64,000 nucleotides of DNA from contig JADGEM010000008.1 of NCBI GenBank assembly GCA_016744375.1, positions 20,437 to 84,436 on the forward strand, in the 5' to 3' direction. Under the pieces are notes generated by a model. The model saw nothing but the letters and a program-made list of their open reading frames with translations, was not told where the DNA came from and made no database searches. The DNA is from Gammaproteobacteria bacterium (GTDB taxonomy: Bacteria; Pseudomonadota; Gammaproteobacteria; GRL18). Positions 26,738 to 36,423 of this stretch are shown piece after piece (the stretch's first letter is position 1; each line of letters begins with the position of its first letter). The position numbers and the translations under genes were made by a program.

Positions 26738-27427
26738 TTACTGGATAGCGCCTAACAAACGATAAAAAACCTCTGCTTCAAGCCCTGACAGGGCTGACAA
26801 AATAATTAAAACCAGGCTGATCACGGGAAAAATAATATAGGACAATAAGCCTGAAACCATTAAGCCGATAATAATAAAAAATCCATAAGGTTCTATTTTA
26901 TTATACTGCTGTGATGCCCTCGGGGATAACATGCCTGAAAGTATCCGGCTGCCGTCCAGAGGTGGTATGGGCAGCAGATTAAGCACGCCTAAAATCACAT
27001 TAATCGTAATACCCGCGACCGGCATTAATAAGAAAAACAAACTGATTGCTGAGCGGCTATCCAGCAGTAATACGCTGATATGTAAAAAAATAGCCCAGAT
27101 AATTGCCATAATAAAATTACTGGCCGGCCCTGCCATGGCAACCCACATCATGTCTTTCTTTGGGTTGCTTAAATTTCTGGCATCAATAGGCACTGGCTTG
27201 GCCCAGCCAAAAGCAAAGCCAGTAAAAGTGATCATCAAAACGGGCACCAGAATGGTGCCGATGGGATCAATATGTTTTAAGGGATTAAAGGTTAATCGAC
27301 CCAATAATCTGGCGGTGGGATCCCCTTTTCTATCAGCCATCCAGGCATGTGCCGCCTCGTGCAAAGAAACAGCCAAAAGTACTGGCAAGACCCAGATGGT
27401 AATTTTTTGTATTGTTGATGCGTCCAT
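26738..27427 (-). CDS. site-2 protease family (M50) membrane peptidase
   Basis: 229 residues with five or six hydrophobic segments. The zinc motif is HEAAH in SLHEAAHAWMADRKGD (about residues 23-38), and the third ligand lies in NLLPIPPLDGSRIL. This is the short FpvK/YwhC-like subgroup without PDZ domain. It is an inner-membrane protease of unknown substrate. It is consistently found next to trpS, scpA and yciO in related gammaproteobacteria, here 45 bases after yciO. Confidence 0.9.
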   Translation of the reverse strand: MDASTIQKITIWVLPVLLAVSLHEAAHAWMADRKGDPTARLLGRLTFNPLKHIDPIGTILVPVLMITFTGFAFGWAKPVPIDARNLSNPKKDMMWVAMAGPASNFIMAIIWAIFLHISVLLLDSRSAISLFFLLMPVAGITINVILGVLNLLPIPPLDGSRILSGMLSPRASQQYNKIEPYGFFIIIGLMVSGLLSYIIFPVISLVLIILSALSGLEAEVFYRLLGAIQ

Positions 27428-27471
27428 CGAAGAATTATATCATAGTTAGTTAAGTGGTCTATTCAAACAGT

Positions 27472-28092
27472 CTATTCAAACGGAATGGTATCACCCAGTC
27501 CCTTACGAACAACCACCGGCACATCATCTTCAAAATCAATAACGGTGGTAGGTTCAAAGCCGCAGAATCCGCCATCAATAATCAAATCCAGTTGATGCTC
27601 TAATATCTGTCGAATTTCATAAGGATCGGTCATGGGCATGTCTTCACCAGGCAGAATCAGTGTCGAGCTCATCAGCGGTTCATTCAGTTCTTCAAGCAAT
27701 GCCTGAGCAATGACATTATCCGGGATACGAAGACCAATTGTTTTACGTTTGGGATGCATCAGTCGCTTGGGCAGTTCACGCGTTGCTTTAAGGATAAAAG
27801 TATAAGCACCCGGTGTATGAGCTTTAAGCAGGCGGTAGTGTGAATTATCCGTCTGAGCATATTTACTGATTTCAGACAGGTCACGACACACCAGGGTAAA
27901 GTTATGGGCTTTATCAAGCTGTCTTATGCTGCGAATCTTATCCATCGATTGCTTATCACCAAGATGACAGCCAATGGCATATCCGGAATCCGTTGGATAG
28001 ACAATAATACCCCCCTGACGAATAATATCAGCCGCCTGTCGCACTAGCCTGTGCTGCGGATTTTCATCATGTATTTGAAAAAACTGGCTCAT
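27472..28092 (-). CDS. yciO: YciO-type threonylcarbamoyl-AMP synthase family protein
   Basis: 206 residues of the Sua5/YciO/YrdC fold. GGIIVYPTDSGYAIGCHLGD and LDKAHNFTLVCRDLSEIS carry the nucleotide/carbonate-binding residues. RKTIGLRIPDN and SSTLILPGE complete it. It differs from the essential TsaC (about 190 residues) and matches YciO, whose role in tRNA t6A formation is weak or uncertain. It is located between rnm and the M50 protease. Confidence 0.88.
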   Translation of the reverse strand: MSQFFQIHDENPQHRLVRQAADIIRQGGIIVYPTDSGYAIGCHLGDKQSMDKIRSIRQLDKAHNFTLVCRDLSEISKYAQTDNSHYRLLKAHTPGAYTFILKATRELPKRLMHPKRKTIGLRIPDNVIAQALLEELNEPLMSSTLILPGEDMPMTDPYEIRQILEHQLDLIIDGGFCGFEPTTVIDFEDDVPVVVRKGLGDTIPFE

Positions 28093-28131
28093 TTATTTGA
28101 TCCTGATAACTACATATACAAATTACAAAAA

Positions 28132-28959
28132 CTATAAAAACAAGTCCCAGACGGGTTTACATTTTGGTGGCAATTCAGCCAGCCGCCCCAATTTAATCCA
28201 GGGAAAATCAGGGTCATGAAAATCGGACCCTACTGATGCATATAAGTCAAAATCAGCGGCATGGCAGGCCATGGTTTTCATTTCATTGACATCATGACTG
28301 CCGGAAACCACTTCCATTGCCTGGCCACCGGCACTGACAAAATCCTTGATTAATTTTCGCAGTTTGGTTCGGGTTAACTTATAGCGTGCAGGATGTGCGA
28401 TCACGGCAACACCTCCCGCTCCGGTAATCCAGCTGACCGCATCATCCAGAGTGGCCCAGTCACCCGTCACATGACCGGGTTTATTGGCCACCAAATAATG
28501 TTTAAACACATTGCGGACATTCTTAGCATAACCGGCATCCACCAGGAAGTTGGCAAAATGCATTCTGCCCAGCATTTTACCTCCTGAGAAACTCTGGGCA
28601 CCTTCATAGGCCCCTTCAATGCCTGATTTTTCCAGCTTTGAAGCAATTTCTCTGGCCCGGGTTTGACGAAAAGCCTGAAGAGTCTGAATACCGCTTTTTA
28701 ATGGGGCATAGTCCGGGTCAAAATTTAAGCCCACGATATGCACGGTTCTTTTATTCCAGGTGACTGATAATTCAATGCCGTTAATAAACCGAATGCCTGC
28801 ATCTATCGCACTCTGACGGGCTTCATCCAATCCATCAGTACCATCGTGATCGGTCAGAGCAAGCACTTCAACACCAGCCTGTACAGCGCGGTTAACCAGT
28901 TCAGCCGGGGCCAGACGCCCGTCTGATGCGGTTGAGTGTGTATGAAGATCGATTTGCAT
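28132..28959 (-). CDS. rnm: PHP-domain RNase AM / 3',5'-bisphosphate nucleotidase
   Basis: 275 residues. The metal ligands appear in IDLHTHSTASDGRL, ALTDHDGTDGL, GIELSVTW, VIAHPARY and YASVGSDFHDPD, the nine-ligand PHP pattern. YciV/RNase AM is a 5'-3' exoribonuclease that matures rRNA 5' ends and also hydrolyses 3',5'-bisphosphates. First gene of the minus-strand block rnm-yciO-M50-trpS-scpA-scpB-rluB and divergent from yciB. Confidence 0.92.
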   Translation of the reverse strand: MQIDLHTHSTASDGRLAPAELVNRAVQAGVEVLALTDHDGTDGLDEARQSAIDAGIRFINGIELSVTWNKRTVHIVGLNFDPDYAPLKSGIQTLQAFRQTRAREIASKLEKSGIEGAYEGAQSFSGGKMLGRMHFANFLVDAGYAKNVRNVFKHYLVANKPGHVTGDWATLDDAVSWITGAGGVAVIAHPARYKLTRTKLRKLIKDFVSAGGQAMEVVSGSHDVNEMKTMACHAADFDLYASVGSDFHDPDFPWIKLGRLAELPPKCKPVWDLFL

Positions 28960-29103
28960 TTTAAGTGACTACCCGTCTATTGTTGCAGGAGATATTGATG
29001 CAGAAGATGAAAAACCATTAATTTTAACCTATTTATAGCAGTAATATTATCTTTTTATTGAATTTTTTTATAATTATTGGGTCCTATGTAAGACTCTGTC
29101 TCT

Positions 29104-29115
29104 GCCCATGCTCCC
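29104..29115 (+). repeat. half REP-like element, member 3
   Basis: GCCCATGCTCCC, the exact right half of the dispersed palindromic repeat, lies in the roughly 300-base divergent gap between rnm and yciB (28960-29255). No matching left arm is seen next to it. The rest of this gap is AT-rich with no gene. Confidence 0.4.
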
Positions 29116-29255
29116 GGTATGACACAATCAATAAGATCATTCCTTTTTATCCATGGTGATAAAAAGTTGTTCTTATAAGATTAAAATGTCAGAATATCAG
29201 GCGTTCCAGAGTCCGTCTAAAACTTATTAACAGGAATTTTGCACACTTAATTACC

Positions 29256-29846
29256 ATGCTGAAATTTATCTACGACTTTTTACCTATCATTATTTTTTTC
29301 GGAACATACAAACTCACCGACAACGACATTTATGCCGCCACTACTGCAGCTATTGTTGCCACATTAATCCATTCTGCCATCCAGTGGCTGATGCATAAGA
29401 AACTGGAAAACCAGCACATTATTAATCTGGTTGTCATTCTCTTTTTTGGTGGTCTGACTTTGCTGTTTCAAGATGACACATTTATTAAGTGGAAAGTCAC
29501 GGTCATCAACTGGATTTTTGGACTGGCGCTATTAGGCAGCCAATTCTTTGGTAAAAAAAATATTATTCAGCGACAGCTTGACGAAGCCATCAAACTACCT
29601 GACCCCATCTGGTTCCGACTGAATATGATGTGGGTTTCCTTTTTTATGTTTTGCGGTCTGCTTAATATCTATGTGGCTTTCTTTTATGGCGCCAATCTCA
29701 CTGAAGAAGTGCGTCAGGCAATATGGGTCGATTTTAAAATGTACGGGATGCTGGGTCTGACCTTTGTTTTTATGATTTTTCAAATATTTTATTTACAGCG
29801 CCATATACTCGAAGAAGAAACTGTCGAAGATGAGGAAACGACTTAA
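29256..29846 (+). CDS. yciB: septation protein A / inner membrane protein YciB
   Basis: 196 residues with five or six membrane segments. The start [21 protein letters not shown], the [16 protein letters not shown] loop, [26 protein letters not shown] and [22 protein letters not shown] are characteristic of YciB/IspZ. It links to cell-envelope synthesis and division. The stop codon overlaps the yciI start by one base, so the two are co-translated. Confidence 0.93.
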   Translation: MLKFIYDFLPIIIFFGTYKLTDNDIYAATTAAIVATLIHSAIQWLMHKKLENQHIINLVVILFFGGLTLLFQDDTFIKWKVTVINWIFGLALLGSQFFGKKNIIQRQLDEAIKLPDPIWFRLNMMWVSFFMFCGLLNIYVAFFYGANLTEEVRQAIWVDFKMYGMLGLTFVFMIFQIFYLQRHILEEETVEDEETT

Positions 29847-30145
29847 TGATTTATACCATTATTGCCACCGATATTGAAAACACTTTAGATAAACGTCTTG
29901 CAGCACGTCCAGACCATCTGGCCCGTTTAGAAACACTCAAGAATGAAGGTCGGCTTATTTTAGCAGGACCTCATCCTGCTATTGACAGCAATGATCCTGG
30001 TGAAGCAGGGTTTACCGGCTCACTGGTGGTTGCTGAATTTGAGACATTAGGGGATGCTCAGGATTGGGCTGATAATGATCCCTATATTGCTGCAGGTGTT
30101 TACGGCAATGTTATTGTTAAACCATTTAAAAAAGTACTTCCTTAA
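29846..30145 (+). CDS. yciI: YciI family protein
   Basis: 99 residues of the YciI-like dimeric alpha-beta barrel fold: [35 protein letters not shown] (parts), [19 protein letters not shown] and the active-site-like [16 protein letters not shown]. The family holds a conserved His-Asp pair; the function is unknown. ATG overlaps the yciB stop (ATGA-type coupling), and ppiC-like follows 41 bases later. Confidence 0.92.
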   Translation: MIYTIIATDIENTLDKRLAARPDHLARLETLKNEGRLILAGPHPAIDSNDPGEAGFTGSLVVAEFETLGDAQDWADNDPYIAAGVYGNVIVKPFKKVLP

Positions 30146-30186
30146 GGTACTTTCAACCTAAATCTAATCTATCAGGAAAAATATTG

Positions 30187-31005
30187 ATGAAATTTATATC
30201 TGCACTCTTATTCTCCAGCTTATTTTTAAGCTCTACAGCTTTAATCGCAGAAGATTCACCCACAAAAGACTCAAGCCAGGAAGACAGAGTCATAGCCACA
30301 GTCAATGGCCAGGATATTGCTGAAAGCCAGCTTAAAATCGTCGCCATACAGAACAAAATTGACTATGAAAAAATTAACCAGCCTCAGAAAAAACAATTGA
30401 CCAAAGCATTAGTCAGTCGCCAGTTGTTATTAGAAGAAGCTGCAAAAGATAAGTTTGATCAGACACCGGAAATCGCAGCAACATTGAAAGCTTTAACTGA
30501 TAGTTATATTGCTTCAACCTATCTGATCACCATTGCTCAGGAGATTAAGGTTGATGAAAAAAATATAAAAGCCTATTATGAGAAAAATATCATTGCCAAA
30601 ACCCCAGAGGAATACAAAGCCCGCCACATTCTGGTCAAAACCGAGGATGAAGCTAAAGCTTTAATTCAAGATATTCAAGGTGGTGCTGATTTTGCCAAAC
30701 TGGCAAAAGAAAAATCAACCGATGTTGGTTCTGGCTCAAAAGGTGGTGATCTGGGCTGGTTTTCAGAGCAGGATATGGTTGCACCACTTTATACTATGGT
30801 TACCAGCTTAAAAAAAGGCGAACTTGGGAAAACAGCAGTGCAGTCTCAATTTGGCTGGCACGTCATCATTCTGGATGATACCCGCTCGGTTAAACCACCC
30901 GAGTATAAAACAGTTAAAGATGAGATCAAAAAAGTGCTCATCAAAGAAGCACTCAACCAATATATTGAAGACTTAAAAAGCAAAGCCAGTATTGAAATAA
31001 AATAA
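30187..31005 (+). CDS. periplasmic parvulin-type peptidyl-prolyl isomerase
   Basis: About 272 residues. The signal peptide MKFISALLFSSLFLSSTALIA is followed by a SurA-N-like helical chaperone part (about 30-130) and one parvulin domain (about 135-230): ARHILVKTEDEAKALIQDI, FAKLAKEKSTDVGSGSKGGDLGWF, TAVQSQFGWHVIILDD. It should help fold outer-membrane or periplasmic proteins. The first in-frame codon TTG directly precedes the ATG at 30187, which is chosen; AGGA lies upstream. It is the third gene after yciB-yciI and is closed by a hairpin. Confidence 0.9.
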   Translation: MKFISALLFSSLFLSSTALIAEDSPTKDSSQEDRVIATVNGQDIAESQLKIVAIQNKIDYEKINQPQKKQLTKALVSRQLLLEEAAKDKFDQTPEIAATLKALTDSYIASTYLITIAQEIKVDEKNIKAYYEKNIIAKTPEEYKARHILVKTEDEAKALIQDIQGGADFAKLAKEKSTDVGSGSKGGDLGWFSEQDMVAPLYTMVTSLKKGELGKTAVQSQFGWHVIILDDTRSVKPPEYKTVKDEIKKVLIKEALNQYIEDLKSKASIEIK

Positions 31006-31012
31006 ACCAAAC

Positions 31013-31036
31013 TTCCCCCTTTGAAAAAGGGGGGAA
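31013..31036. terminator. hairpin between convergent genes
   Basis: TTCCCCCTTT (31013-31022) pairs with AAAGGGGGAA-type sequence (31026-31036) around a 3-base loop. It lies 8 bases after the isomerase stop and 3 bases before the end of the convergent HD-GYP gene, so it can serve both; only a weak T-tract follows. Confidence 0.6.
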
Positions 31037-31038
31037 TA

Positions 31039-32298
31039 TTACAAAGAAGAAAAGCCTTTTTGTAATACACCACGGTGATAAAATTTCATAATATCAATAT
31101 CATAATCAACGGCTCTGACAGTTCGTGCAATGGTATAGGTTTCACCACCAATGTCTTTTTCTCTTAAAGCCAGGTCGATTAATTTTTCTGTTCTGGGCTG
31201 TTTATCATAACCCAGCAGTAAAATAATCTTTGGACGCAATTTCTCATCCTGGTTCACTTCCACCACAATTGCAATTTCATTATTGGTGAGTTCGACAATA
31301 CTGCCGGGAGGGTAAACACTCAAGCACTCAATAAATTTCAGAACCAGTGCATAATCCAGATGTTTGCCACTCATTTTTGTCATAATATCAATGGCTTCCA
31401 GGTGACTGCAGCCCTTTCGGTAAACTCGATCACTGGTGAGTGCATCATACATATCGGTAATCGCCACGATTCGGGTAGCCCGGGTTAATTTATCCTGGCC
31501 AATTCCTCGGGGATAGCCTTTTCCGTCCACTCGCTCATGATGAGAGTAGGCAACATTGATCACTGACAGCGGCACCCGCCCTTTTGATTTTTTCAGAATC
31601 TTCAAACCAAGAACGGTATGATATTTCATGATCTTGATTTCTTTACCGGCTAATTTACCGGGTTTATTCAGAACTTTATCAGGTATCAGCATTTTCCCCA
31701 TGTCATGCAGCATGCCGCAAAGCCCGAGTTCTTTAAGATCATTTTCAGCAAGACCGATATGACGCCCGAGTGCAACGGATAACACACAGACATTCATACT
31801 ATGCTGTGAGGTATATTCATCCTTTTTTTTCAACTGGGTTAACCACATGAGCGCATCAGGAGTTTTGATCACACTACGAACAACCTGATCAACGGCCTTT
31901 TTGGCTTCATCTATGTCCAGATTTTCATTGATTCCAATATTTTTTAAAAAACCCCGAATCAGATTTGAAGTCCTGGTAAAAATTGTATCTGACGAGGTAA
32001 TCTCTTTAAAAAATGAACTGGTTTTTTTCGGGGGGGGCGGATAAACAATGTTTTTACGTTTGTCTTCCTGTAAAAAATCAATTTCTTTTTCAATGATGCG
32101 AGTGGTATCAACATAGACGTATTGACAGACGTCCTGAACCTGAGAAATATGCTTATCGGTGGTCAGAAAAAAACCCTGGAATAAAAAAGGTGACTCCAGC
32201 CATGGACGGTCCAGTTCGGTGACATACTGACCCAGTACCAGTTTTTCAACGGGTACTTTCAATTTAATTAGCTGGTTATCAAGTATTATTTTTTTCAT
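31039..32298 (-). CDS. HD-GYP c-di-GMP phosphodiesterase with DUF3391
   Basis: 419 residues. The N-terminal DUF3391 part (about 1-130) has VEKLVLGQYVTELDRPWLESPF. The HD-GYP domain (about 165-340) has QHSMNVCVLSV, CGMLHDMGKMLIPD (the HD pair), HHERVDGKGYPRG (the GYP motif) and AITDMYDALTSDRVYR. It should degrade c-di-GMP. The ATG at 32298 is preferred to the preceding TTG. It is monocistronic between the isomerase and the lolD gene. Confidence 0.92.
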   Translation of the reverse strand: MKKIILDNQLIKLKVPVEKLVLGQYVTELDRPWLESPFLFQGFFLTTDKHISQVQDVCQYVYVDTTRIIEKEIDFLQEDKRKNIVYPPPPKKTSSFFKEITSSDTIFTRTSNLIRGFLKNIGINENLDIDEAKKAVDQVVRSVIKTPDALMWLTQLKKKDEYTSQHSMNVCVLSVALGRHIGLAENDLKELGLCGMLHDMGKMLIPDKVLNKPGKLAGKEIKIMKYHTVLGLKILKKSKGRVPLSVINVAYSHHERVDGKGYPRGIGQDKLTRATRIVAITDMYDALTSDRVYRKGCSHLEAIDIMTKMSGKHLDYALVLKFIECLSVYPPGSIVELTNNEIAIVVEVNQDEKLRPKIILLLGYDKQPRTEKLIDLALREKDIGGETYTIARTVRAVDYDIDIMKFYHRGVLQKGFSSL

Positions 32299-32377
32299 CA
32301 ATCGGCTTTATGCAATTATTCACAACCGCTGCTTACAACAGCCATGTAATACAAGTATAAACGACATGTATGTAATA

Positions 32378-33070
32378 TCAAATTTGGGATAGCTTACCAT
32401 CAGACAGCAGCAGCGTTTTGTCCATACGCGAGGCCAGGCTCTCATCATGAGTCACCAGAACCAGGCTGGTATGCATTTCTTCATTTAATTTTATCAATAA
32501 ATCATACACCTGCTTTGCAGTGGTATTATCCAGGTTACCTGTTGGTTCATCGGCAAGCAAACAGTGTGGATTGGTGACCAGAGCCCGGGCAATTGCTGCG
32601 CGTTGCCGCTCGCCTCCGGACAGCTCTCCGGGTTTGTGTTTCAGGCGATGACTGAGACCCACTTGTTGTAAAATATCTGCGGCCTGCTCTTTTGCCTGAG
32701 CAGTACTGTCCCCACGGATAAGCAAGGGCATCGCCACATTTTCTAATGCCGAAAACTCATGCAATAAATGATGGAACTGATAGACAAAGCCTAATGTTTT
32801 ATTTCGCAAAATACCAAGTTTTTTGGCATTTAATTGACTCACATCATGTCCATCAAGCAGCAATCTGCCGGATTTAATCTTATCAAGACCACCCATCATA
32901 TACAGCAATGTGCTTTTACCTGAACCTGAAGCACCGACAATGGCCAGGCGCTGTCCCGTTTTAATTTGCAGATTCAGTCCCTGGAAAATATCAACCCGCC
33001 CGGTGCCATCATCAAAATACTGATCAATATTCTTGCAGTCAATGATCACATCATTTTTAGGCTTATTCAT
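32378..33070 (-). CDS. lolD: lipoprotein-releasing ABC transporter ATPase LolD
   Basis: 230 residues. Walker A is GASGSGKST, followed by the Q-loop FVYQFHHLLHEFSALENVAMPLL, which holds the LolD-typical FHHLL segment. The signature is LSGGERQR, Walker B is CLLADEPTGNLD, and the H-loop is LVTHDE. LolD powers extraction of outer-membrane lipoproteins from the inner membrane. Its ATG overlaps the end of the lolC-type permease gene by 8 bases. Confidence 0.95.
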   Translation of the reverse strand: MNKPKNDVIIDCKNIDQYFDDGTGRVDIFQGLNLQIKTGQRLAIVGASGSGKSTLLYMMGGLDKIKSGRLLLDGHDVSQLNAKKLGILRNKTLGFVYQFHHLLHEFSALENVAMPLLIRGDSTAQAKEQAADILQQVGLSHRLKHKPGELSGGERQRAAIARALVTNPHCLLADEPTGNLDNTTAKQVYDLLIKLNEEMHTSLVLVTHDESLASRMDKTLLLSDGKLSQI

Positions 33071-34310
33071 AGCGCAGTGCCTCCGCAGGCTGTACCCGCG
33101 ATGCTCGCCAGGCCGGATAGATAGTCGCTAAGACCGTCAGGCAAAATGAAATGCTGCCAGTAATAAAAACATCTGACCATTTCATTTCTGAAGGCAGATC
33201 ACTGATGAGATAGATTTCCGGTGCCAGGAATTTCATCCCCAGAAGGCTTTCCAGAGCAGGCACAATGGTCTGTATGTTTTGTGCCGTCACTATTCCCGTC
33301 ATAATGCCAAGCAGAGTTCCAACCAGACCAATCACCATCCCCTGTGAAATAAAAATGCGCATGATCATCCCGGGGCTGGCACCCAGAGTCCTCAAAATAG
33401 CAATATCAGCCTGCTTATCATTGACGACAATAACCAGAGTTGAAACGATATTAAACGCTGCCACCGCAATGATCAGAGACAGAATAATCAGCATCATGGT
33501 TTTTTCTATATTGATGGCACGAAAAAGATTTGCATGGTGTTGAGTCCAGTCAATCACTCGGTGATAGCCGGGAATTTTCCCTTCTATCTGCCGACTGATA
33601 CGTGGTGCATTGTACAAATCATCCAGCTTAAGCCGAAGCCCTGTGACCAGACCTTTCATTTTAAATAAAGTCTGGGCATCACGGATGTGTATCAGTGCCA
33701 TATTTGCATCATACTGGTTATGTCCCATTTCAAAAATGCCCACCACCGTAAAACGTTTCAGTCTCGGCATAATACCAGCAGGTGTAACATTTGCTGAAGG
33801 CGTCACCATGGTAATTTTGGAACCGACAACAGCACCAATGGAACGTGCCAGATAGCGCCCCAGAATAATACCAAACTTTGTTTTATTAAGTGCGTCGTAA
33901 CTCCCCTGATACATATGTTCTGACACTTCAGAGACTTTTTTCTCTTCTTCAGGCTCAATGCCGCGAACCAGTGCACCATGAACATTGGCTGAATTGGTTA
34001 ACATCGCTTCTTTACGAATATAGGGTGCAGTGCCCTCGACATGGGGCTGCTGTTCAACCAGCTCACCGACTGACTGCCAGTCCTGTAGTTTGCCGCTCAT
34101 ACCACTGATGGTTGCGTGGGAAGCCATTCCCAGAATGCGTTCTCTGATTTCTGACTGGAAGCCATTCATCACGGACAGCACTGTTATCAGTGCCCAGACC
34201 CCAATAGCGATTCCGGTAAAAGAACTCAGAGTGATAAAGGAGATAAATTGATTTCGGCGTTTGGCACGTGTGTAGCGAAACCCAAGGAAGAGTGAGAGAG
34301 GTTTAAACAT
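33063..34310 (-). CDS. lolC: lipoprotein-releasing ABC transporter permease LolC/LolE
   Basis: 415 residues. There is one N-terminal helix (about 26-48), a large periplasmic domain (about 50-270) and three C-terminal helices. The start PLSLFLGFRYTRAKRRNQFISFITLSSFTGIAIGVWALI and the cytoplasmic end IYPAWRASRVQPAEALRYE are the LolCE/MacB-type marks. Only one permease gene is present, so the transporter is likely a LolF-like homodimer form; a second permease gene may lie elsewhere. It overlaps lolD by 8 bases. Confidence 0.9.
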   Translation of the reverse strand: MFKPLSLFLGFRYTRAKRRNQFISFITLSSFTGIAIGVWALITVLSVMNGFQSEIRERILGMASHATISGMSGKLQDWQSVGELVEQQPHVEGTAPYIRKEAMLTNSANVHGALVRGIEPEEEKKVSEVSEHMYQGSYDALNKTKFGIILGRYLARSIGAVVGSKITMVTPSANVTPAGIMPRLKRFTVVGIFEMGHNQYDANMALIHIRDAQTLFKMKGLVTGLRLKLDDLYNAPRISRQIEGKIPGYHRVIDWTQHHANLFRAINIEKTMMLIILSLIIAVAAFNIVSTLVIVVNDKQADIAILRTLGASPGMIMRIFISQGMVIGLVGTLLGIMTGIVTAQNIQTIVPALESLLGMKFLAPEIYLISDLPSEMKWSDVFITGSISFCLTVLATIYPAWRASRVQPAEALRYE

Positions 34311-34396
34311 CAGGTTATTATTATATTTTCCAGTTAATAATGAGTGCCCGTAATCTTACTACAAAGTTTATTAAAATACACAAATAAACCGGCTTC

Positions 34397-35155
34397 TTAG
34401 TGTGCAACAGACAGAGGTCTGACCAGTGAAATTTCCTCTGGTGCCTGATCACCTGAAAATTGAACCCCATAGGCCAGTGCTTCTACACCATTTTGTCGAG
34501 CCTGTTTGAGTGTTTCTGCATATAAGGGGTCGATCTCACTTGCCGCCCTGACCTGCTGGATATCTTCACGTTGAACGCAATAGAGAATAATCCCCCTATG
34601 TCCCTGCTGAACCATTAACTCAAGTTCCCGCAGGTGTTTGGTTCCCCGAGCAGTTACTGCATCCGGAAAAGCAGCCACACCCGGTTCAAAGCTCGCCGTC
34701 ACATTTTTTACTTCGATGTAACATTTTTGGCCATTTTTCTGGGTCACCAGAAGATCGATTCGGCTTTTTTCTGAACCATAGGGTACTTCTGTTTCAATAC
34801 TTTGAACATTATCTAATTCGGCAATGACACCCTTTTCAATTGCTTCTTTAACCAGCTTATTAGCCAGCATGGTATTAATACCAATTAAGCTCCCCTTTTC
34901 AGAGCTGGCATCCTGTACCGTCGATAACTCCCAGCTGTAAAGATATTTACGCTTAGGGTTATGGCTATTACTGATCCATATTGTGCTGTCTGGAACTGCA
35001 CAGCCAGTCATTGAACCCGTGTTTGCTGTATGTATGGTGATAAATTGAGACCATACTCCTGCAATTTCAACGGCTGAGTCCAATTCAATATCGGCAAGAA
35101 AACGTTTATAGCGTTTGATCAAACGCGCTTTTATCAGTGGTTCACTGTATTTCAT
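34397..35155 (-). CDS. sfsA: SfsA family DNA/RNA nuclease-fold protein
   Basis: About 252 residues. LIKARLIKRYKRFLADIEL, HTANTGSMTGCAVPDSTIWIS, KRKYLYSWEL, RIDLLVTQKNGQKCYIEVKNVT and FPDAVTARGTKHLREL are the SfsA family blocks; the last two form a PD-(D/E)xK-like nuclease centre (D...EVK). It was named for sugar fermentation stimulation in E. coli; the exact role is unclear. The ATG at 35155 is used instead of the TTG at 35164, and the aminotransferase gene ends at 35165, so the genes are adjacent without overlap. Confidence 0.92.
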   Translation of the reverse strand: MKYSEPLIKARLIKRYKRFLADIELDSAVEIAGVWSQFITIHTANTGSMTGCAVPDSTIWISNSHNPKRKYLYSWELSTVQDASSEKGSLIGINTMLANKLVKEAIEKGVIAELDNVQSIETEVPYGSEKSRIDLLVTQKNGQKCYIEVKNVTASFEPGVAAFPDAVTARGTKHLRELELMVQQGHRGIILYCVQREDIQQVRAASEIDPLYAETLKQARQNGVEALAYGVQFSGDQAPEEISLVRPLSVAH

Positions 35156-35164
35156 AGGATACAA

Positions 35165-36352
35165 TCACAACAGGAAATTTTGCAAACGCTGCACTGCCTG
35201 CTGCAGGTATTTAATGTCTCTGGTGTAGGCAAAACGGATATAGCGTTCTGGGTGATTTTGGCCAAAATCAATGCCGGGAGTTACTGCCACACCTGTTGTT
35301 TCCAGTAATTCATGAGCCAGGACCATACTGTCATTGGTAAAAGTACTGCAGTCACAATACAGATAAAAGGCACCCTGCGGTTTAATCGGTATCTTAAACC
35401 CTAATGCTGATAATTGCGGATACAGATAATCCCTCCGCTGTTTAAAAATTTGTCGTCTTTGCTCCAGTATCTCAGTTGTTTCTGGCAGAAAAGCAACCAT
35501 TGCCGCTTCTTGTGCAGTGGTCGGAGCCGCTAAAAACAAGTTCTGCGCCAGGTGATCGCAGGCCTGTACCAGTTGTTCAGGCACGATACACCAGCCCAGA
35601 CGCCAACCGGTCATTTGAAAGTATTTTGAAAAGCTATTGACGATGATGACATGATCATCCGTTGAGTCTGCTAAAGCACCCAGAGCACAGGAAGGTTCCA
35701 AATCATACACCAGACTCTGATAGATTTCATCGACGATCAGATACGCCTGCTTATCTTTAAGCAAACGGATGATTTTTTTCATTTCATCTTCTGGGACGAT
35801 GGTACCTGTTGGATTTGCTGGTGATGCAATCAGGACAATCTTAGTATTGTGCTGCCAGTTCTGCTCGATCAGTTCTGCGGTTAACTGGTAGCCGGTCGAC
35901 TCATCCACTTCAACTGCCTGAATATCACCCTCAACAAAACGCACAAAATTCTGATTACAGGGATAACCCGGATCAGCCAGCATGACCGAATCACCCGAGC
36001 CAATTAAAGCACCAATTATCAGTAATAGTGCTCCGGAAGCCCCTGGAGTAACCACGACTCTTGAAGCCGGCACATCCAGATCGTAGCGAGTCTGATAAAA
36101 ATCTGCGATTGCCTGTCGCAGAGACATCAGTCCAAGACTGGGAGTGTAATGAATGTTGCCTCGTTTTAATGCCTCAATGCCGGCATCGATAATAGGCTGA
36201 GGGGTATTAAAATCCGGCTCCCCCACTTCCAGGTGGATAATATCCCTGCCCTGCTGCTCAAGCGCTTTGGCTTTGCCCAATAAAGACATGACATGAAATG
36301 GTTGAATCGTTTCCATGCGCTTTGCTAAGGGTATTATTTTATCTGCTGGCAT
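35165..36352 (-). CDS. class I/II PLP-dependent aminotransferase
   Basis: 395 residues. Fold-type I motifs: HLEVGEPDFNTP, the nucleotide-like TPGASGALLLIIGAL, the Asn-Pro loop ASPANPTGTIV, DEIYQSLVY, and the Schiff-base lysine in SFSKYFQMTGWRLGW. The C-terminal RIRFAYTRD has the substrate-carboxylate Arg (seen as YIRFAYTRD). It may be an alanine or aspartate-type aminotransferase; specificity cannot be told. It lies directly upstream of sfsA, likely in one transcript. Confidence 0.9.
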   Translation of the reverse strand: MPADKIIPLAKRMETIQPFHVMSLLGKAKALEQQGRDIIHLEVGEPDFNTPQPIIDAGIEALKRGNIHYTPSLGLMSLRQAIADFYQTRYDLDVPASRVVVTPGASGALLLIIGALIGSGDSVMLADPGYPCNQNFVRFVEGDIQAVEVDESTGYQLTAELIEQNWQHNTKIVLIASPANPTGTIVPEDEMKKIIRLLKDKQAYLIVDEIYQSLVYDLEPSCALGALADSTDDHVIIVNSFSKYFQMTGWRLGWCIVPEQLVQACDHLAQNLFLAAPTTAQEAAMVAFLPETTEILEQRRQIFKQRRDYLYPQLSALGFKIPIKPQGAFYLYCDCSTFTNDSMVLAHELLETTGVAVTPGIDFGQNHPERYIRFAYTRDIKYLQQAVQRLQNFLL

Positions 36353-36423
36353 AGTTACAAAAATCGTTTTTTAAAATCAGTGTTAGGGCACTCAAAAATG
36401 GGCAAGCTGCCTATGACAGACAT

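Noticed and set aside
26931..27449. 172-codon plus-strand frame opposite the M50 protease
   Set aside because: It is antisense to a gene with clear HEAAH and other motifs; its peptide shows no domain.
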